64,000 nucleotides of DNA from Amarolinea sp964580725 (GCA_964580725.1 CAZOLV010000011.1:13789-77788), one strand, 5' to 3'. Numbered from the stretch's first letter, positions 8,842 to 18,559 are shown. The notes: generated by a model from the sequence alone, not told the origin. Numbers and translations: made by a program.

Positions 8842-10355
8842 GCGCGACTCGCCGATCGCTCGCCCATGCGAAAACGGTCTCCCACACGCCACGGATTGAA
8901 CAGGTCGCTGCCGGCGGTTAGCGCGGTGGGCGTTGTCTCTGCAGACTCCAGCAGGGCCGAGAGCGCGGCAGCAATGAGCGCATCGTCCGGGATTGGGGCG
9001 GCGGCGGGACGCCAGTCAGCGAAGAAACTCTCGACGAAGTGCGTTGTGGCCTCGCCGGCCTGAAAAACCGGATGCTGCACGACGGCCAACAGGAAGGGGA
9101 CGTTGGTGACGACGCCCAGGACGATGTAGTGTTCCAGCGCCCAGGCGATCTTCCCCAGGGCGTCGGCGCGATCCTGACCCCACACGATCAGCTTGGCCAG
9201 CATTGGGTCGTAGTGCAGCATCACCTCGGCGCCCGTGCTGATGCCGGCATCCACCCGCACCCCCGGCCCCACCGGTTCGACGGTGCGCAAGACCTTGCCG
9301 ATGCTCGGCAGGAACTGATTGGCCGGGTCTTCGGCGTAGATACGACATTCGATCGCATGGCCGCGCGGGGCGATGTCCGCCTGAGTGAAGGGCAGCGGCT
9401 CGCCCGCCGCCACACGCAACTGCGCCTTGACCAGATCAACGCCGGTCGTCGCCTCGGTGATGGGGTGTTCCACCTGCAGACGGGTGTTCATCTCCAGAAA
9501 GTAGAAGTTGCGCTCGGCGTCTACCAGGAACTCGACCGTGCCGGCGTTCGTGTAATTGACCGCGCGCGCCGCCTGCACGGCTGCCGCGCCCATGGCTGCA
9601 CGCAGCGCCGGCGTCAGAATGGGCGATGGGGTTTCTTCGATGATCTTCTGGTGCCGGCGCTGCACCGAACATTCGCGCTCGCCCAGGTGAACGACATGAC
9701 CGTGCTGATCGCCCAACACCTGAAATTCGACATGCCGCGGCGCAGTCAGGTATTTTTCGAGATAGATGCGGTCATCGCCGAAGGCGTTGTGCGCCTCGCG
9801 GCGCGCCGACTGTAGCGCATCGGCCAGCGCCTCTGGCTGCGTCACGATGCGCATGCCTTTGCCGCCGCCGCCCGCCGCCGCTTTGACCAGGAGTGGGACG
9901 CCAAGCGCCTGGGCGGCGGCCAGCAGATCGGCGTCGGCGTTGCTCTCCTGATAGCCAGGCACCATCGGTACGCCCGCCGACCGCATGACTGTGCGCGCCG
10001 CCGTCTTGCTGCCCATGGCGCGCATCGAGGCTGGCGTGGGGCCGATGAAGACCAGCCCTGCCTTCTGCACGGCAGCGGCAAAGTCGGCATTTTCGGAGAG
10101 AAAGCCATAGCCGGGATGGATGGCCTGGCAGCCGCGCTCCAGCGCGGCCTGGATGATCGTGTGCCCGCGCAAATAGGACTGGCCAGGCGCCGGCGGGCCG
10201 ATCAGCACCGCCTCATCGGCCAGCGCCGTGTGCAGCGCCTGCGCATCAGCTTCCGAATAGACGGCCACCGTGCGAATGCCCATTTCCTGACAGGCGCGGA
10301 TGATGCGTACGGCAATCTCGCCGCGGTTGGCGATCAGAACTTTGTCGAACATCAC
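8838..10355 (-). CDS. accC: Acyl-CoA carboxylase biotin carboxylase subunit
   Basis: 505 aa. It has the N-terminal IANRGEIAVRI motif, the ATP-grasp Gly-rich loop (161-168, AGGGGKGM), the EMNTRLQVEHP active-site strand (288-298) and a complete C-terminal BC domain. It carboxylates biotin on a carrier protein with bicarbonate and ATP. No biotinyl (AMKM) domain is fused and none is in the window, so the carrier is encoded elsewhere. The carboxyltransferase gene upstream is methylcrotonyl-CoA-type, so this may be the MCC alpha part. The sequence is also compatible with general AccC. Confidence 0.93.
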   Translation of the reverse strand: MMFDKVLIANRGEIAVRIIRACQEMGIRTVAVYSEADAQALHTALADEAVLIGPPAPGQSYLRGHTIIQAALERGCQAIHPGYGFLSENADFAAAVQKAGLVFIGPTPASMRAMGSKTAARTVMRSAGVPMVPGYQESNADADLLAAAQALGVPLLVKAAAGGGGKGMRIVTQPEALADALQSARREAHNAFGDDRIYLEKYLTAPRHVEFQVLGDQHGHVVHLGERECSVQRRHQKIIEETPSPILTPALRAAMGAAAVQAARAVNYTNAGTVEFLVDAERNFYFLEMNTRLQVEHPITEATTGVDLVKAQLRVAAGEPLPFTQADIAPRGHAIECRIYAEDPANQFLPSIGKVLRTVEPVGPGVRVDAGISTGAEVMLHYDPMLAKLIVWGQDRADALGKIAWALEHYIVLGVVTNVPFLLAVVQHPVFQAGEATTHFVESFFADWRPAAAPIPDDALIAAALSALLESAETTPTALTAGSDLFNPWRVGDRFRMGERSASRA

Positions 10356-10358
10356 TTC

Positions 10359-10589
10359 TTACCTTGATGGGTATCCCGTAACTGCAGCTTGTTCTTTGAT
10401 GAGCCTGAAGCGCGCTGCGCTTGCCGCGTCAGACAGTTCAACTTTGTGATCCACATCGGCCAAGCTGATCTGGCAGTAGATCGCCGCAATCACCACCACT
10501 GCGCCCAAGCCGCTGCTTTCAGTGAACAACCATGACCCATTGGGCTGGCGAACAAAGTGCTCGCTGCGTGCGATGTCCGTTGAACGCTC
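10359..10589 (-). pseudogene. Remnant of Uma2-family (DUF820) gene, C-terminal part
   Basis: A stretch reading EHFVRQPNGSWLFTESSG and ISLADVDHKVELSD resembles the C-terminal end of Uma2 nuclease-like proteins, which are abundant in Chloroflexota and cyanobacteria. The PD-(D/E)XK core is absent, and the reading frame enters from unrelated sequence antisense to the carboxyltransferase 3' end. It fills the 290-base gap between the two carboxylase genes. I judge it a degraded insertion. Recognition is from memory of the family. Confidence 0.45.
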
Positions 10590-10645
10590 ACGCTGTTTTC
10601 CTTTCCGATTTGCAGGGAACTGTTGTGGCCGTCGCGCTTCGCAGG

Positions 10646-12256
10646 CTACATCCTGAACACGCCGTACTGGGTCTCCGGCAGGGGGGCGTTGAGACAGGCC
10701 GACAGGGCCAGGCCCAGGACGCGGCGGGTTTCTGGCGGGTCGAGAATGCCGTCGTCCCACAGGCGGGCAGTGGAATAGTAGGGGCTGCCCTCTTTTTCGT
10801 ACTTGTCCAGGATTGGCTGCTTGAAGGCTGCCTGCTCATCGGCGCCCAACGGCGGCTTGCCCAGGCGCGCCAGTTGATCCTGCTTGATGGTCAACAGGAC
10901 GTTGGCGGCCTGCTCTCCCCCCATCACGCTGATACGGCTGTTGGGCCACATCCACAGAAAGCGAGGGCCATAGGCGCGCCCGCACATCCCGTAGTTGCCG
11001 GCGCCAAACGAACCGCCGATGATAACGGTCAGCTTGGGCACGGCGACGTTGGCCACCGCGTGCACCAGCTTGGCCCCATCTTTGGCGATGCCGCCCGCTT
11101 CGTAGGCGCGACCGACCATGAAACCGGTGATGTTTTGTAGGAAGATCAGCGGAATCTGGCGGCTGCCGCACAACTCGACGAAATGAGCGCCTTTCAGCGC
11201 CGACTCGCTGAAGAGAATGCCGTTGTTGGCGATGATGCCCACGGGATAGCCGTAGAGCCGGGCAAAACCGCAGACCAGCGTTGTGCCGTAGAGCGCCTTG
11301 AACTCTCGAAAACGGCTGCCATCCACCAGGCGGGTGATGACCTCGCGCACGTCGTAGGCCGTTTTGAACGAGGTGGGGATGACGCCGTACAACTCGGCGG
11401 GATCGTAGAGCGGTTCTTCGGGCGGCGCGACGTCAAGCACAACAGATTTGACACTGTTGAGGGTGGCCACGATGCCGCGACACAGGTCGAGGGCGTGTTC
11501 ATCGTCGAGCGCATAGTGATCGGCGACGCCGGAGGTGCGCGTGTGTACGTCGGCGCCGCCCAGCTCTTCGGCGCTCACCTCTTCGCCGGTGGCCGCCTTG
11601 ACCAGGGGCGGGCCGCCCAGGAAGATCGTGCCGACGCCCTTGACGATGATCGTCTCGTCACTCATGGCCGGTACGTAGGCCCCGCCCGCCGTGCAAGACC
11701 CCATCACCACGGCGATTTGCGGAATGCGGGCGGCACTCATCACGGCCTGGTTGTAGAAGATGCGGCCGAAATCGTCTACATCGGGGAAGACCTCGTCCTG
11801 CATTGGCAGGAAGGCGCCGCCCGAATCCACCAGATAGAGGCAGGGCAGGCGGTTTTCCAGCGCGATCTGCTGCGCCCGCAGATGTTTCTTGACTGTCATC
11901 GGGTAGTAGGCGCCGCCCTTGACGGTCGCATCGTTGGCGACGATCATCACCTCGCGGCCGCTGACCAGGCCAACACCAGCGACGATGCCGGCGCCGGGCG
12001 CTTCACTGCCGTACAGACCGTGCGCCGCCAGCGGTGACACCTCCAGGAACGGCGCGCCTGGATCGAGCAGGCGCTCCAGGCGGTCGCGCACGAAGAGCTT
12101 GCCCTGCTCACGGTGACGTTGATGCGACTTGGCGTCGCCGCCCTGGCGCGCATCGGCCAGGCGGGCGCGCAATTCAGCCGCCAGCGCCTGGTTGTGCGCC
12201 TCGTTTCGACGAAAAGATGGATCGCTGCTGTTCAGTTGCGATTCGAGAATCTCCAT
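10646..12256 (-). CDS. mccB: Methylcrotonyl-CoA carboxylase-type carboxyltransferase subunit
   Basis: 536 aa, the usual length. It shows the carboxyltransferase oxyanion-hole sequences GSCTAGGAYVPAMSDE and ITGFMVGRAYEAGGIAKDGA, followed by GGSFGAGNYGMCGRAY. The last two are typical of MCC beta chains rather than AccD or PccB. It transfers the carboxyl group from biotin to 3-methylcrotonyl-CoA in leucine/isovalerate breakdown. It lies upstream of a biotin carboxylase gene, separated by a pseudogene remnant. Acetyl- or geranyl-CoA carboxylase is a less likely alternative. Confidence 0.88.
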   Translation of the reverse strand: MEILESQLNSSDPSFRRNEAHNQALAAELRARLADARQGGDAKSHQRHREQGKLFVRDRLERLLDPGAPFLEVSPLAAHGLYGSEAPGAGIVAGVGLVSGREVMIVANDATVKGGAYYPMTVKKHLRAQQIALENRLPCLYLVDSGGAFLPMQDEVFPDVDDFGRIFYNQAVMSAARIPQIAVVMGSCTAGGAYVPAMSDETIIVKGVGTIFLGGPPLVKAATGEEVSAEELGGADVHTRTSGVADHYALDDEHALDLCRGIVATLNSVKSVVLDVAPPEEPLYDPAELYGVIPTSFKTAYDVREVITRLVDGSRFREFKALYGTTLVCGFARLYGYPVGIIANNGILFSESALKGAHFVELCGSRQIPLIFLQNITGFMVGRAYEAGGIAKDGAKLVHAVANVAVPKLTVIIGGSFGAGNYGMCGRAYGPRFLWMWPNSRISVMGGEQAANVLLTIKQDQLARLGKPPLGADEQAAFKQPILDKYEKEGSPYYSTARLWDDGILDPPETRRVLGLALSACLNAPLPETQYGVFRM

Positions 12257-12292
12257 GATCGCCGATCTCTGCCCTCTGCGCTCTGCCCACCG

Positions 12293-12736
12293 TCAGCCAA
12301 GCAGTTCTTGCACCACCTGGTTGACCAGCTTGCCGTCGGCGCGGCCCTTGAGTTGCGCCATCAGGTGCTTCATCAGCGCCCCTGTTTGCGCCTTGCTGCT
12401 GATACCCAGTTCGGTCATCGCCTGACGTGCCAGCGTCTCGATCTCGGCGCGACCCATCTGCTGCGGCAGGTAGGTTTCCAGAATCGCCAGCTCCGCCAGC
12501 TCCTGATCCACCAGGTCTTGGCGTCCGCCGCGGCGAAACTCCTCGATGGACTCGCGGTGACGCTTGGCCTCGCGCCGGATCACGTCGAGCGTTTCGGCGT
12601 CGCTCAGTGGGTGGCCGACTTCGACTTCTGTGTACTTGATGCCGCTGATGATCTGGCGCAGGGTGGTGCGACGCAGCGCATCGCCGGCTTTCATAGCGGC
12701 GTGCAGTTCTTGATTGAGTTGTTCTTTGAGCGACAT
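12293..12736 (-). CDS. yqeY: GatB/YqeY domain protein
   Basis: 147 aa, full family length. The N-terminal SLKEQLNQELHAAMKAGD helix and the C-terminal YLPQQM...GALMKHLMAQLKG region match YqeY, a stand-alone homologue of the GatB tRNA-binding tail. Its role is unknown; an influence on tRNA-dependent amidation has been suggested for the family. It is 36 bases upstream of the carboxyltransferase gene on the same strand and may be co-transcribed. Confidence 0.9.
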   Translation of the reverse strand: MSLKEQLNQELHAAMKAGDALRRTTLRQIISGIKYTEVEVGHPLSDAETLDVIRREAKRHRESIEEFRRGGRQDLVDQELAELAILETYLPQQMGRAEIETLARQAMTELGISSKAQTGALMKHLMAQLKGRADGKLVNQVVQELLG

Positions 12737-12766
12737 GGTTCACTCCAGGGTCAGGGGGATTGTCCA

Positions 12767-12844
12767 GGGCGATTGCCTCGGGCGGCTGCCTCAGGCGGCT
12801 GCCTCGGGCGGCTGCCTCGGGCGGCTGCCTCGGGCAGTCGCCCG
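12767..12844. repeat. 13-bp tandem repeat, about five to six units
   Basis: Units of GGGCGGCTGCCTC (12780-12831, four nearly identical copies) are bordered by degenerate units GGGCGATTGCCTC at 12767 and GGGCAGTCGCCCG at 12832. They lie just upstream of the yqeY start. The other sequence between yqeY and the YIP1 promoter (12845-13023) shows nothing I recognise. Confidence 0.85.
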
Positions 12845-13023
12845 TGAATCTGGCGAGGGCGGACTGTACGGGCGCTGCCGCTATTGTACCCTGTAGTCCA
12901 ACAAAAGGGAAATGCTTCATGACGCATCGTGCGCTGGACAGCGGCGACCGGTGCGGCGCCGGCCAGATCGCTGACCGGGCTGCGCCGGCGTGATTTTTCG
13001 GGGGTGTGCTCCCGCATGCAAGA

Positions 13024-13052
13024 TTGCCAGACGCGTCGAAGTTTGCTATAAT
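13024..13052 (+). promoter_or_regulatory. Sigma-70-type promoter for 13130 gene
   Basis: TTGCCA at 13024-13029, a 17-base spacer and TATAAT at 13047-13052. The -10 is perfect. The expected transcript start is near 13060, leaving a leader of about 70 bases. A GAGGAGG ribosome binding site lies before the ATG at 13130. Confidence 0.75.
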
Positions 13053-13129
13053 GCGTCTTGTGTTGTACGCCCCCAGTCGTCTCCCCAACTTCTATCTCTC
13101 TTTTTCTCGTGCAGTGAGGAGGAACCGTC

Positions 13130-13732
13130 ATGATTCAGGGTGTCAATTTCAACGAAGTCATTCAACAGAGCATTCAGGTGCTCACGCAGCCCCGCGTCGA
13201 AACGTTTGAGCGGTTCGAACGGCACGGCGGCCAGCGCGAGGCGCTGACCTACGTCACCGCGGCGGCCGCGCTGGCCGGCGTGGTCGCATTTCTTGCCGGC
13301 ATCTTCTCGGGCGGCGTCACGGTCGCCGTCATTGGCCTGCTCGGCGCCTTGATCGGCCCGCTGCTCAGCTTCTTCATCTTTGCCTTCGTCGTCAACTGGA
13401 TGGGCAAGCAGCAGGGCGGCACCGGCACGCAGGATGAAGTCTTCTACACCTGCGCCCTCTACACAGCGCCCATCATGGCCATCACCGGCGTCGTGGGCAA
13501 TATCCCTATTCTCGGCTGTCTGTTCGCTCCCATCAGCCTGCTCCTGGGCCTCTATCAGCTCTACCTCGGCTACGTGGCGACGCGCGCCAGCATGAACCTG
13601 GATCAGAACAAAGCGATCATCACGGTGGTGGTGGCCATCATTGCCCAGTGGGTTGTCTTTGCGGTCATTGCCGCCATCATCGCTGTGATTGCCGCGTCCA
13701 TGGGAATTGCCGCCGGCGCTCTCAATTCCTGA
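13130..13732 (+). CDS. YIP1-family polytopic membrane protein
   Basis: 200 aa with about five hydrophobic helices after a 45-residue amphipathic N-terminus (FNEVIQQSIQVLTQP). Gly/Ala-rich helices and polar turns with YTCALYTAPI and QLYLGYVATRA fit the bacterial YIP1 family, whose function is not established. A strong ribosome binding site (GAGGAGG) precedes the start. It is followed by a second multi-pass membrane protein on the same strand. Confidence 0.75.
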   Translation: MIQGVNFNEVIQQSIQVLTQPRVETFERFERHGGQREALTYVTAAAALAGVVAFLAGIFSGGVTVAVIGLLGALIGPLLSFFIFAFVVNWMGKQQGGTGTQDEVFYTCALYTAPIMAITGVVGNIPILGCLFAPISLLLGLYQLYLGYVATRASMNLDQNKAIITVVVAIIAQWVVFAVIAAIIAVIAASMGIAAGALNS

Positions 13733-13919
13733 CAGGCGGACATGCCTGCCGCCGTTCATCCCCAACAGCCGTGGGCGCGCCAGATGCCGGGCGTGATCGG
13801 CCGCTTCGTGGTCACCGGTGCACCGAGAAACCATGCGCTCCCCTGCTGCGTAATGGTTGGCGGCGAGAACTGAACTCGCTGAATCACATGCTCGACGGAG
13901 GTTCAACAAGAGAAACCGG

Positions 13920-14639
13920 ATGGATATTCAGAAATCGTTCACCTACCCGTTCGATGACGAAGAATGGCCGAACAAGGTGCTCATCGGCGCCTTGATCAGC
14001 GCCGTGCCTATTCTCGGTCTGGCCGCCAGCGGTTACTGGCTGGGTGTCATCAAGAACGTCGTTCAAGACCAGACGCGCCCACTCTCCAATTGGGACGACA
14101 TCGGCAACATGTTCGTGCGTGGGCTGATGTACACACTGGGCGTCCTTGCCTATTCCCTTCCCCTGCTTATCGTCGTCTGTCTGTTCGCCGCCCTGGGGGG
14201 CGGGTTCAGCGCTCTGATGAACGATTCACAGTCGGGAGAAGGCGCCATGGCTGCGCTGTTCAGCGTTGGTGGGATTTTCTTTGGCTGCTTCTCCTTGCTC
14301 TACCTGCTGGCCATGCTCGTCATCCTGCCCGCGGCCACGGTGCGCTTTGCCCTGACCAACCAGATTGGCGAGATGTTCAAGGTCAATGCGTTGCTGGATG
14401 ACATCCGCCGCAACGTCTCCGGTTATCTGACCGCCGTGCTGGTGATGATCGTCGCCGGCATCGGGGTCTTCACCGTCGTCGGCGCTGCCGGCACTGTGTT
14501 GTCCATCGTACCGGTCTGCGGTTGGATCGTGGCCTGGCTGCTCAACGCCGCCGCCAGTTTCTACTTGCAACTGGTCTCCAGCCATCTCTGGGGCCAGTTC
14601 TTTCGCACGGCACGGCCAAGCGGCCTCGTGGTCTCCTGA
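13920..14639 (+). CDS. DUF4013 membrane protein
   Basis: About 239 aa from the ATG at 13920; a longer in-frame start at 13857 is possible, but MDIQKSFTYPFDDEEW is the usual DUF4013 beginning and a GGAGG lies upstream. The family signature FDDEEWPNKVLIG is followed by GYWLGVIKNV and several long hydrophobic helices (about six). The function of DUF4013 is unknown. It lies in the same direction as the YIP1-like gene and just upstream of uvrC. Confidence 0.82.
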   Translation: MDIQKSFTYPFDDEEWPNKVLIGALISAVPILGLAASGYWLGVIKNVVQDQTRPLSNWDDIGNMFVRGLMYTLGVLAYSLPLLIVVCLFAALGGGFSALMNDSQSGEGAMAALFSVGGIFFGCFSLLYLLAMLVILPAATVRFALTNQIGEMFKVNALLDDIRRNVSGYLTAVLVMIVAGIGVFTVVGAAGTVLSIVPVCGWIVAWLLNAAASFYLQLVSSHLWGQFFRTARPSGLVVS

Positions 14640-14709
14640 CGATTGCCGTCGCAACTGCGGGGCGGCCGCCCGGCCGGCCCCGCAGCGTTGCGATGACGAT
14701 TGAGTCCTC

Positions 14710-16599
14710 ATGTCCATTTCCGAAGCCCTGCAAGCCAAACTAGACGTTCTACCGACGCGCCCTGGTTGTTACTTGATGAAGAACAGCGAGGGCGCGATCA
14801 TCTATGTCGGCAAGGCGATCAACCTGCGGGCGCGCGTGCGTTCCTATTTTCAACAACAGGCGCTGCACAGCGTCAAGACGCGGCGCATGGTCAGCAACAT
14901 CAGCGACCTGGAATGGATCATCGTCGAAACCGAGCTGGAAGCGCTGGTGCTGGAGAATGAGCTGATCAAGCGTCATCAGCCGCGCTACAACATTCGCCTC
15001 AAAGACGACAAAACCTACCCGTACATCAAACTCCACTGGAGCGAAGATTTCCCCAAAGTGAGCATCGTGCGGCGCATGGCGCGCGACGGCAGCCGCTATT
15101 TCGGGCCTTACACCTCCGCCATCAATGTGCGCGCCACGCTCGACGCCCTGCGCTACGTCTTTCCCTATTTGACCTGCAACCGTGAGATCACCGGCAAGGA
15201 CGAGCGCGCCTGCCTCTACTTTCACATCGGGCGCTGCAACGGGCCTTGCATCGGCGCCGCCAGTCGCGACGAATACCGCGCCATGATCCAGGGGCTGGCC
15301 GACTTTCTGGGCGGCGACACCGAGCCGGTCTTGACCACCATGCGCCAGCAGATGGAAGCCGCCGCCGAAAACTGGCAGTTCGAGCGCGCCGCCCGGCTGC
15401 GCGATCAGATCAAAGTCGCCGAAACGCTGATCGAACGGCAAAAGGTGGTCAGCGGACAGCAGCAGGATGAAGACCTGATTGCCTTTGCGCAGACAAACGG
15501 CGACACCTGCGTGCAGGTCTTCTTCATCCGGCGCGGCAAATTGATCGGGCGCGAGTCGTTCGTGCTGGAAGGCGCCGAACATGGGGAAGCCGACGCGCTG
15601 CTCAGCGCTTTCCTGACGCAGTTCTACAGCGAAGCGGCCTTCGTTCCGCCCGAAATCGTCCTGCCCAAAGACTTGGACGAACGGCTCATCATCGAACAGT
15701 GGCTGCGTTCGCGCCGCGGCGGCGAAAAGGTGACGTTGACCGTGCCAGGCGAGGGGCAGCAGCGTGATTTGCTGGAGATGGCGAGTCAAAACGCCGCCGA
15801 AACGCTCAACGTCCTGCGCGCCCAGTGGCAGGCCGACAAGAACAAGCAGGTGGCCGCCCTGGCCGAACTGGGGCGTGCGCTGGGCCTGGCCGAGGCGCCG
15901 GGGCGCATCGAGTGCTACGACATTTCCACGCTGCAAGGAACGAGCACCGTGGGGGCGATGGTCGTCTTTGCTCAGGGCGCCCCGTCCAAAAGCGACTATC
16001 GCAAGTTCAAGATTCGGGGCAAAGGGGCGTTGGGCGCCGGCGAGCCGGACGATTTCGCTTCGCTGCGCGAGATGCTGCGCCGCCGCTTCCGGCGCGCCGT
16101 GGAGCCGCCGGCCGACGGGGACGTTCCTGGCGGCAAGGTGCGCAAAGGGGACGAGATGTGGCAGCGCCTGCCCGATCTGGTCGTCATTGACGGGGGCAAG
16201 GGGCAACTCAACGTGGCGGTGGAGGTGTTGTCCGAGTTCGATCTGTTGGAGCAGACGCCGGTCATCGGCCTGGCCAAGAAGTTCGAAGACATCTACTTGC
16301 CCGGCCGTTCGGAGCCGTTGGCGCTGCCGCGCGATTCGCAGGCGCTGTTTCTGCTGCAGCGTATCCGTGACGAGGCGCATCGCTTCGGCATCACGTTCAA
16401 TCGCGATCTGCGGGCGGCGGCGGGCGTGGCGTCACAGTTGGACAAGGTGTCCGGCATCGGACCGCGCCGGCGCAAGGAACTACTCAAGCGTTTCGGCGAT
16501 CTGGAGACGATCAAACAGGCCAGCATCGAGGAGTTAGCGGCGGCGCCAGGGATGAATCTGGCGGCGGCCGCGGCGATCAAGGATCACTTTGGGGGATGA
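14710..16599 (+). CDS. uvrC: Excinuclease ABC subunit C
   Basis: 629 aa, normal length. The GIY-YIG nuclease domain (about 12-92) has TRPGCYLMKN and IIYVGKAINLRAR. The UVR motif is at about 210-245. The RNase H-like 5' nuclease half (about 390-545) has IECYDIST and VVIDGGKGQLN, and helix-hairpin-helix repeats end the protein (KVSGIGPRRRKELLKRFG). It makes the dual incisions in nucleotide excision repair with UvrA/UvrB. No defect is visible. Confidence 0.98.
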   Translation: MSISEALQAKLDVLPTRPGCYLMKNSEGAIIYVGKAINLRARVRSYFQQQALHSVKTRRMVSNISDLEWIIVETELEALVLENELIKRHQPRYNIRLKDDKTYPYIKLHWSEDFPKVSIVRRMARDGSRYFGPYTSAINVRATLDALRYVFPYLTCNREITGKDERACLYFHIGRCNGPCIGAASRDEYRAMIQGLADFLGGDTEPVLTTMRQQMEAAAENWQFERAARLRDQIKVAETLIERQKVVSGQQQDEDLIAFAQTNGDTCVQVFFIRRGKLIGRESFVLEGAEHGEADALLSAFLTQFYSEAAFVPPEIVLPKDLDERLIIEQWLRSRRGGEKVTLTVPGEGQQRDLLEMASQNAAETLNVLRAQWQADKNKQVAALAELGRALGLAEAPGRIECYDISTLQGTSTVGAMVVFAQGAPSKSDYRKFKIRGKGALGAGEPDDFASLREMLRRRFRRAVEPPADGDVPGGKVRKGDEMWQRLPDLVVIDGGKGQLNVAVEVLSEFDLLEQTPVIGLAKKFEDIYLPGRSEPLALPRDSQALFLLQRIRDEAHRFGITFNRDLRAAAGVASQLDKVSGIGPRRRKELLKRFGDLETIKQASIEELAAAPGMNLAAAAAIKDHFGG

Positions 16600-16696
16600 C
16601 AGTCTTGACGACGGCGCATGCGGATTGTTCAGAGTGGTGTGAGCGGTCACGCCGCCGGCGTGCGCCCCTCTTCTGCGGCCGCCAGCGGCTGCACAC

Positions 16697-17605
16697 ATGG
16701 TTCGAGCGGTAAACAACAAAATGACGACATCGAAGGCGTCGCGGCCGGCTTCCCGCTGGCTGGCCTATGCGGCCACACTGTTTGGCGCCCTGTGCATCAG
16801 CACATCGGGCATCTTTATCAAGCTGGCGCAGGTGCCAGGACCGATCGCCGGGCTGTATCGGGTCAGCATTGCCCTGCTGGCGATGACGATTCCCTTCGCC
16901 CTGCAGGCGCGCCGCGTCACCTGGTCGCGCCGCGCCGTGCTGGCCGGCATGACTGGCGGCATCTTCTTCGCCTTCGATCTGACCTTCTGGAATACGTCGC
17001 TGCAATACACATCGGTAGCCAACGCCGTGCTGTTGGGCAACACGGCGCCGATTTGGGTTGGCATTGGCGCCATTGTGATCTTCAAGGAGCGATTGGGGCG
17101 CGGCTTCTGGGTGGGGCTGGCGCTGGCCTTCAGCGGCGCGGCGTTGATCGGCGTGTCGGACGCCATGCGGGCGCCGGCGCTTGGTTTGGGCAACCTGCTG
17201 GCCAGCATTGCCGCCATCTTCTACGCCAGCTACATGCTCTTCACCCAACGTGTGCGTCTGCGCCTCGACGCCCTCTCCTGTTTCTGGCTGGCCACATTGG
17301 GCAGCGTGCTGACCCTGCTGGTGGTCATTGCCGTTTTACGCCAGCCGCTGGCCGTTCCGGCCAGCAGCCTGCCGCCGCTGATCGGACTGGCCATTCTGAC
17401 CCACGTCGGCGGCTGGCTTTCGCTCAACTATGCGCTTGGGCGCCTGCCCGCCTCGCTCATCGCACCGACGCTGCTCAGCCAGCCGGTGTTGGCAGCGGCG
17501 ATGGCCATTCCCATTTTGCACGAATCGCTCTCGGTCATCCAGATCATCGGCGGTTTGATCGTCATGGTGGGCATCATCTTCGTCCACCGCGCCCGTACGC
17601 AGTAG
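16697..17605 (+). CDS. EamA/DMT-superfamily transporter
   Basis: 302 aa, about ten membrane helices in two EamA repeats. It has the family FWNTSLQYTSVANAVLLG and LNYALGRLPASLIAPTLLSQP stretches and GxIFVHRAR at the end. It probably exports a metabolite or amino acid; the substrate cannot be read from sequence. The start may instead be the ATG at 16721. It is 17 bases upstream of a DDAH-like gene, so the two may form an operon linked to amino acid/arginine-derivative turnover (inference). Confidence 0.9.
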   Translation: MVRAVNNKMTTSKASRPASRWLAYAATLFGALCISTSGIFIKLAQVPGPIAGLYRVSIALLAMTIPFALQARRVTWSRRAVLAGMTGGIFFAFDLTFWNTSLQYTSVANAVLLGNTAPIWVGIGAIVIFKERLGRGFWVGLALAFSGAALIGVSDAMRAPALGLGNLLASIAAIFYASYMLFTQRVRLRLDALSCFWLATLGSVLTLLVVIAVLRQPLAVPASSLPPLIGLAILTHVGGWLSLNYALGRLPASLIAPTLLSQPVLAAAMAIPILHESLSVIQIIGGLIVMVGIIFVHRARTQ

Positions 17606-17622
17606 CGGGCCGAGGAGGCGCC

Positions 17623-18396
17623 ATGCTCATCGCTTTGACCAGAACACCGCCGCCCACCCTCGTCAACTGCGAGCTGACTTTCGTGCCGCGCGCGCCGATC
17701 AACTTCGCGCGCGCCCTGCAGCAGCACGCGGCCTACTGCGCCGCACTGGCGCAGTGCGGCGCGCACGTCGAATCGCTGCCTGCCGCGCCTGATCTGCCCG
17801 ACAGCGTCTTTGTCGAAGATGCTGTGATCGTTGTGGACGAGATCGCCGTCATCACCGGCCTGGGGACCCCATCCCGCCAACGTGAGGCCCACCTGATGGC
17901 GCCGACGGTTGGCGGATACCGGCCGCTCGTGCGCATCGAACCGCCGGCGACCATCGAGGGTGGCGATGTCCTACGGGTTGGGCGCACGCTGTACGTGGGT
18001 CTGTCGCCGCGCACGAACGCGGCGGGCGTCGAGGCGTTGCAGCGGGCCGTGGCGCCGTTCGCCTATCACGTGATCGGTGTACCCATCAGCGGCTGTCTGC
18101 ACCTGAAGACGGGATGCACGAGTCTGGACGATCAGACCCTCCTGGTAAATCCTGCCTGGATCGAGCTGGCGCCCTTTGCGGGCTATCGCATCCTGCAGGC
18201 GGCGCCCGACGAACCCTGGGCCGCCAACGTCCTGCGCATCGGAACGACCCTGCTCATGAACGCCGCCTCCCCGCGCACAATCAGCCTGGTCGAGCAGCAG
18301 GGCTACACCGTCTGTGCGCTGGACATCTCCGAGTTCATGAAGGCCGAAGCAGGGCTGACGTGTATGAGCGTGGTGATTCGCCAGAAGGATCACTGA
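17623..18396 (+). CDS. Dimethylarginine dimethylaminohydrolase-like amidinotransferase-fold enzyme
   Basis: 257 aa from the ATG at 17623 with GGAGG upstream. Catalytic residues line up with bacterial DDAH: Glu112 (IEGGDVL), His160 (GCLHLKTGC) and Cys247 (GLTCMSV), plus SVFVEDAVIV near 61-70. It would hydrolyse methylated arginine to citrulline and an amine, or a related guanidino compound. Follows the EamA transporter in an apparent operon. Confidence 0.88.
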   Translation: MLIALTRTPPPTLVNCELTFVPRAPINFARALQQHAAYCAALAQCGAHVESLPAAPDLPDSVFVEDAVIVVDEIAVITGLGTPSRQREAHLMAPTVGGYRPLVRIEPPATIEGGDVLRVGRTLYVGLSPRTNAAGVEALQRAVAPFAYHVIGVPISGCLHLKTGCTSLDDQTLLVNPAWIELAPFAGYRILQAAPDEPWAANVLRIGTTLLMNAASPRTISLVEQQGYTVCALDISEFMKAEAGLTCMSVVIRQKDH

Positions 18397-18436
18397 CCGG
18401 TTACGGCCGTTCCTCCTCGGTGCGGATGTAGTAGGA

Positions 18437-18556
18437 CTTACGCAAGACACATTTTGATCGTGGGCGCTTTGAGCTGCTGTCGCAGGTAGTCAGCGAGCAG
18501 ACCATGTTTGACTTGATAGATGGTGCGTTGGTGAACTCCACCAAAAAGCCTGCACC
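18437..18556 (-). pseudogene. Possible mobile-element or gene remnant
   Basis: A 40-residue open stretch ends IYQVKHGLLADYLRQQLK...MCLA followed by a stop. Just outside is a TTGCGTAAGTCCTAC sequence like the terminal bases of some insertion sequences. No start codon or RBS and no full domain. Only tentative. Confidence 0.2.
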
Positions 18557-18559
18557 ATG

